Shown here: piece by piece, positions 60,179 to 64,000 of the stretch
Layout of the letters: every line of letters begins with the position of its first letter
Position numbering within the stretch: position 1 is the first letter of the stretch
NCBI GenBank assembly: GCA_023954415.1
Contig: JAMLIB010000004.1
Location: forward strand, 62,001-126,000
Direction of reading: 5' to 3'
Length of the DNA stretch: 64,000 bases
Source of the DNA: Trueperaceae bacterium
GTDB lineage: Bacteria; Deinococcota; Deinococci; Deinococcales; Trueperaceae
Program-made: the position numbers and the translations under genes
The notes under the pieces: generated by a model
What the model was told of the DNA's origin: nothing
The model's database searches: none
Seen by the model: the letters and a program-made list of their open reading frames with translations, nothing else

Positions 60179-60730
60179 TCAGCCGGGTCCGCCGCCGCCC
60201 GCTGCCTTGGCCGGCGCTGCCGCCTTCGTCGGCACATGGTTCACGTACCAGACGCCGTACAGGGCGACCGCGGCGATGACGATGCCCACCAACGTGTTGC
60301 CGCGCTTGAAGCCGACCAGCCAGACGCTGAACGCGGAGAAGCCGATGATCATCGCGGAGGCGTACCACTTGACCCAACCGGGTATCCCCTTTCCTGCCCG
60401 GTAGTCGCGGATGAGCGGCCCGAAGGCGCGATGGTTGAGGACCCAGTTGTAGAACCTGGGGCTCGACTGGGCGAAGAACCACGTCGCGATCAAGAAGAAC
60501 ACGGTGCCAGGCATGCCCGGCACGATGTAGCCGACGATCCCGAGACCCACCGATACGAGCCCAGCGACGACGAACACCGCCCGTAAGGCGGGGTTCCTGA
60601 AGACGCGCAACTCCGCGCTGTAGTCGACCCAGTCGGCACGCGGCGAGGGGTTGGCGGTCGCGACCGGCGCCGAGCGAGCCGAGCTCGGCTCGCTCGGCTG
60701 CGGCTCTGGTGACGAAGGGCTGACCGGCAT
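60179..60730 (-). CDS. DUF454 (YbaN-like) membrane protein
   Basis: 183 residues. A Ser/Pro-rich N-terminus is followed by the DUF454 core: two helices (AVFVVAGLVSVGLGIVGYIVPGMPGTVFFL), then RFYNWVLNHRAFGPLIRDYRAGKGIP, and two further helices (MIIGFSAFSVWLVGFKRGN; VGIVIAAVALYGVWYV). Small inner-membrane protein; function unknown. Confidence 0.87.
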   Translation of the reverse strand: MPVSPSSPEPQPSEPSSARSAPVATANPSPRADWVDYSAELRVFRNPALRAVFVVAGLVSVGLGIVGYIVPGMPGTVFFLIATWFFAQSSPRFYNWVLNHRAFGPLIRDYRAGKGIPGWVKWYASAMIIGFSAFSVWLVGFKRGNTLVGIVIAAVALYGVWYVNHVPTKAAAPAKAAGGGGPG

Positions 60731-60804
60731 CACTGACAGAGTGTACCCGTGCGGGCCGCTCGCTCGCGCCGGGACGGCCCGGGCTGGCGTTCGCGGCGCT
60801 GCCT

Positions 60805-61464
60805 TCACCGCTCTGCGCCGACTACCACCATCCCCGGCGCCAGCCGCGCGCGGCGCAGGCCGCGCAGGGAGTTGCCGAGGTAGAACTCGCCCGCCTCGAG
60901 GTCGGCGAGGGTCAGCTCGCCGACCTCGCAGTCGCCGGAGCCGAGCAGTTCGCCCCGCAGCACGCCGGGCAACGCCCCGGCGTCGACGGGGGGCGTGACG
61001 AGCAGGTCGCCTCGCGGCACGAACACGTTCGAGATGGCGCCTTCCGCTACGGTGCCGCGCCGGTTGAGGAACACGATGTCGGCGAGGCCGAGGGCCTGCG
61101 CTCGCGACGTGGCCTCGTCGTAGAGGCCGCGCGCCGTCGTCTTGTGGCGTCTGAGGGGGTCGGTCTCGTCGACGAGCTCGAAGGCGACGCCCACCGGCAC
61201 GACCGCGTCGGCGGCCGGGGGCAGGGGGGCGGTCGTCACGACCGGCGCGCCTGACGCGGTGATGAGCAGACGCACGCGCGCCGTCCCACCGAGCCCGGTC
61301 GCCGCCGCGGCGAGCGCGGAGCGCGCCGCCGAAGCCGAGAACGTCACGCCGAGGTAGCCGGCCGAGCGGGCCAGGCGCGCGAGATGGGCTTCCAGTCGCA
61401 CGAAGCCGCCGGCGGCCGCTTCCCAACGCAAGGTCTCGAACGGTTCGGGAGCTGCTGGCTGCAT
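60805..61464 (-). CDS. Class IV aminotransferase (aminodeoxychorismate lyase/BCAT-like)
   Basis: 219 residues, short for the class (usually 250-300). The PLP lysine is likely in RHKTT, Glu in GTVAEGAISNVFV, and the C-terminal loop is GVLRGELL. The size and missing N-terminal strand suggest aminodeoxychorismate lyase (PabC) type rather than branched-chain aminotransferase. No PabA/PabB gene is adjacent. The start ATG 61464 is conservative. Confidence 0.78.
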   Translation of the reverse strand: MQPAAPEPFETLRWEAAAGGFVRLEAHLARLARSAGYLGVTFSASAARSALAAAATGLGGTARVRLLITASGAPVVTTAPLPPAADAVVPVGVAFELVDETDPLRRHKTTARGLYDEATSRAQALGLADIVFLNRRGTVAEGAISNVFVPRGDLLVTPPVDAGALPGVLRGELLGSGDCEVGELTLADLEAGEFYLGNSLRGLRRARLAPGMVVVGAER

Positions 61465-61712
61465 GTGGCACCAAGGTTAGCCCGGCGCCTCCCCGGGCGG
61501 GTCCGGATGCCGCGTTGGGCCAACGGCCGCGGTCTCCTGCCCGGTCGGCGGGCCGGCGCCCGGTCGCGCCCGACGTGGCGGCGGTCGTGGCGCCCGATGT
61601 GGTGCGCATGCGGCGCACGCCTGCCGCGCAGTGCGAGAATGCCACGCGTGATCCTAGTCCCGCTTCGTCTACTCCTGCTTCGTACCGTCGGCTGCCGTAG
61701 ACCGGCTTGCGC

Positions 61713-63638
61713 ATGATCGAGGCCAGGGGGGTCAGACCCCCACCGAAGGCCCCCGAGGCCACCGCACCCATCTCGCTGCGCCAGCAGCTGCGCGACCTGA
61801 GGGCGACCCTCGGCCTCGTGTTCTCCGCCAGCCGCGCCTCCACGGTCGGCCTGGTCGCGCTGAGCGTCGTGCAGGCGCTCATGCCCGCCGCGAACCTGTG
61901 GGTCGCCAAGCTCCTTCTCGACGCGGTGGCGGCGGCCATCGGCGGGGGGTTCGGCTCGCCTGCGGAGGCCTTGAGCCGCATGCTCACGCTCCTGCTCGTC
62001 CAGGTCGGTCTCACGGCCGTGACGAGCGCGCTGAGCACGTTCCAGCGCTCCACTCAGGAGCTCCTCGGCGACTCCCTCCAGAACCGCATCAGCCGCCTGA
62101 TCCTCGCCAAGGCGTCGCAGCTCGAGATGGCGCAGTTCGAGGACCCGAAGAGCTACGACGCCCTCCAGAACGCCTACCGCGAGGTCGGCTCTAGGCCGCT
62201 CGGGGTCTTCACGCAGGTCGTGTCGCTCGGGCAGTCGCTCCTGACCCTCGGCTCCGTGAGCGCCATCATGCTTCAGCTCGGCTGGGCGGTAGTGCCGCTG
62301 GTGCTCGTCGCCTCCGTTCCGAGCGTCATCTCGTCCTCGCGCTTCGGCACCGAGGGTTACCGCATGCTCAGGCGCTTCGCCGAGGACGCGCGCCGCCAGA
62401 ACTACCTCGGCTCGCTCCTCACGAGCGACCAGGCCGTCAAGGAGATCCGGCTCTTCGACTTCGGCGGCTACCTCATGGAGCGCTGGCAGGAGTACTACCT
62501 CAAGTTCAGGGCGCAGCTCGTGTCCATGATCAGGCGGCGGAGCGGCTGGGGGTTGGCGACGTCGCTCTTCTCCACCGGCATGGTGGGCACGGCCACCTAC
62601 CTCGTGCTGAGGCGCGCCGCGGCCGGCCTCCTCACGGTCGGCGACTTCGGCATGTTCATCCAGGGCATCTCGCAGCTGCAGAGCCAGTTTGGGAACCTCC
62701 TCTCCGGCTTCAGCGGCATCTACCAGAACCTGCTCTACATGCGCAACCTCTTCGAGTTCCTCGAGCTCCCGACGAGCGGAGCCGAGGCGGGCGAGGAGTG
62801 GGCCGGACCGATCACCGAGATCGAGTTCCGCGACGTCAGCTTCCGCTACCCCCTCACGGAGAGCGACGTGCTCCACGGCGTGTCGTTCGTGGTGCGCAAA
62901 GGGGAGACGCTGGCGCTCGTCGGCGAGAACGGCGCGGGCAAGTCGACCATCGTGAAGCTCATGACCGCCCTCTACCGCCCGTCGCGCGGGCAGATCCTGG
63001 TGAACGGCCAGGACTCGGCGCGTTTCAGCGCGGCCAGCCTGCGGGCCGAGATGAGCACGGTGTTCCAGGACTTCGGGCAGTACCAGATGACGGTCCGCGA
63101 GAACATCGCCATCGGCAAGGTGGCGCTCGGCATGCCGCACGGCAAGGAGCCCGCGCCTGAGCTCGACGCCGCCGTCCGCGCCGCGGGCCGGCGCGCGGGC
63201 GCGGACGGCTTCGTCTCGAACCTGCCCGCCGGCTACGACAACATGCTGGGCCGGTGGTTCGAAGGCGGCAGGCAGCTGTCGGGCGGCCAGTGGCAGCGCA
63301 TCGCCCTGGCGCGGCTCTACTACCGCGGCGGGTCGGTGCTGATCTTCGACGAGCCCACGAGCGCCCTCGACGCCGATGCCGAGTTCGAGGTCATCGAGAC
63401 GCTGCGTCAGCAGGCGCGCGGCCGCATCGCCGTCGTCGTCTCGCACCGCTTCAGCACGGTAAGGCTCGCCGAGCGCATCATCGTGCTGACCGCCGGGCAC
63501 ATCACCGAGCGCGGCACGCACGAGGAGCTGATGGAGCTGGGCGGCACCTACGCGCGCATGTTCACGCGGCAGGCGCGCGGCTACCTCGACGGTTACGGCG
63601 ACGCGACGGGCTCGGAAACGGCGGAGCCGGCCGGCTAG
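61713..63638 (+). CDS. ABC transporter with fused permease and ATPase
   Basis: 641 residues from ATG 61713 (TTG 61707 also possible). An N-terminal exporter membrane domain has six helices (about 35-330). The ATPase domain follows (about 360-630): Walker A GENGAGKST, Q-loop STVFQDFGQYQM, signature LSGGQWQRIALARLYY, Walker B VLIFDEPTSALDADAEF, switch His in VVSHRFS. It is a homodimer or half-transporter type. No partner half-gene is adjacent. Substrate unknown. Confidence 0.9.
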   Translation: MIEARGVRPPPKAPEATAPISLRQQLRDLRATLGLVFSASRASTVGLVALSVVQALMPAANLWVAKLLLDAVAAAIGGGFGSPAEALSRMLTLLLVQVGLTAVTSALSTFQRSTQELLGDSLQNRISRLILAKASQLEMAQFEDPKSYDALQNAYREVGSRPLGVFTQVVSLGQSLLTLGSVSAIMLQLGWAVVPLVLVASVPSVISSSRFGTEGYRMLRRFAEDARRQNYLGSLLTSDQAVKEIRLFDFGGYLMERWQEYYLKFRAQLVSMIRRRSGWGLATSLFSTGMVGTATYLVLRRAAAGLLTVGDFGMFIQGISQLQSQFGNLLSGFSGIYQNLLYMRNLFEFLELPTSGAEAGEEWAGPITEIEFRDVSFRYPLTESDVLHGVSFVVRKGETLALVGENGAGKSTIVKLMTALYRPSRGQILVNGQDSARFSAASLRAEMSTVFQDFGQYQMTVRENIAIGKVALGMPHGKEPAPELDAAVRAAGRRAGADGFVSNLPAGYDNMLGRWFEGGRQLSGGQWQRIALARLYYRGGSVLIFDEPTSALDADAEFEVIETLRQQARGRIAVVVSHRFSTVRLAERIIVLTAGHITERGTHEELMELGGTYARMFTRQARGYLDGYGDATGSETAEPAG

Positions 63639-63741
63639 GGGCCGTAGCTTCACGGCGTCGGGCATGAGCGCGCCGCATTAGAGTGGCGCAGGCCGTTCCT
63701 TCACGTACCGGTCCTGTCTAGGCAGATGCCGCAGACGTCAC

Positions 63742-63770
63742 TTGCCATGGGGTCGCCGCTGTCGTAGTAT
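63742..63770 (+). promoter_or_regulatory. Sigma-70-type promoter of the cold-shock gene
   Basis: -35 TTGCCA (63742-63747), 17-bp spacer, -10 TAGTAT (63765-63770). Start near 63777 gives a leader of about 104 nt before ATG 63881, typical of cold-shock mRNAs with thermosensitive leaders. Confidence 0.65.
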
Positions 63771-63880
63771 TCGAGGCGTTCCGGGAAAACCTGAAGGGTG
63801 TTTCCGAACAGGGCCTACGGGTCCGGAAATCGTGTGTCGGGCTCGGCCTCAAGCCAAGCACGACAGTAGGGAAATGGAAA

Positions 63881-64000
63881 ATGGCAACAGGCAAGGTCAA
63901 GTGGTTCAGCAGCGAGAAGGGCTTCGGCTTCATCGAACAAGGCGGCGGTCAGCCCGACGTCTTCGTTCACTTCTCCGCCATCCAGGGTGCGGGCTTCCGT
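63881..64000 (+). CDS. Cold-shock protein, 5' part (partial)
   Basis: The window ends inside the gene after 40 residues. [16 protein letters not shown] is RNP-1 with the three aromatic residues; DVFVHFSAI is RNP-2. CspA-family proteins bind single-stranded RNA and prevent structure at low temperature or during growth shifts. The long leader supports post-transcriptional control. An ATG at 63874 is out of frame. Confidence 0.92.
   Translation, partial: MATGKVKWFSSEKGFGFIEQGGGQPDVFVHFSAIQGAGFR

Overview
The window is a high-GC (roughly 70 percent), densely coded bacterial chromosome segment. I read it as a relative of Truepera in the Deinococcota. This is inference from three things: many genes lack a Shine-Dalgarno sequence and instead carry a TANNNT -10 hexamer 5-6 nt before the start codon (leaderless transcription, well documented in Deinococcus); there is a DtxR-type regulator next to a manganese-type ABC transporter; and DinB/YfiT-like proteins are abundant (four). 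No rRNA or taxonomic marker is present, so the assignment is tentative.

Layout. Positions 1-5795 hold a tightly overlapping sugar or sugar-acid catabolic operon: the end of an ABC permease, a GntR regulator, an enolase-superfamily dehydratase, a class II aldolase, a PfkB kinase and an isomerase-like protein. Positions 5886-8000 hold a VOC protein, a decayed RES/Xre toxin-antitoxin pair and a DinB protein. A tRNA-Ala(GGC) at 8136-8211 is the insertion point of a small, visibly lower-GC island (8212-13011), bounded by a near-perfect 44/43-bp copy of the tRNA 3' end. The island carries orphan genes, an integrase stump, S24-repressor-like remnants, a PEGA/coiled-coil protein and a DUF3467-led three-gene module. 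Positions 13.3-25.5 kb are a mosaic of single metabolic genes, a MazF-type pair and several broken genes (ACC-deaminase-like and VOC/GNAT-like remnants, an internally deleted S66 peptidase, an N-terminally short AlkZ-like gene).

Positions 25.5-31 kb form a coherent metal region: VapBC, then the DtxR/MntR-type regulator with a palindrome at its start, then a promoter with an overlapping operator driving a binding protein, ATPase and two permeases. Next come a VOC-nitroreductase fusion, two overlapping surface lipoprotein genes on the minus strand, an ABC-2 exporter (ATPase plus two permeases), a serine hydrolase and a run of small transporter, regulator and stress-type genes (41-47.9 kb).

Positions 48-55.4 kb are a salvage operon: peptide-type ABC binding protein and two permeases, a uridine-phosphorylase-like enzyme, adenine deaminase and an M20 peptidase, the last three overlapping. 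The right end carries an SDR, a DUF1572 protein, an EamA transporter and GNAT on a very tight divergent promoter, an FMN reductase, OsmC, DUF454, a class IV aminotransferase, an ABC exporter and the start of a cold-shock gene with a long leader.

The best candidates for something new are the tRNA-Ala island with its uncharacterised three-gene module and repeated coding tails, the VOC-nitroreductase fusion, and the unassigned sugar operon. All functional statements come from reading the sequence; no database search was run.
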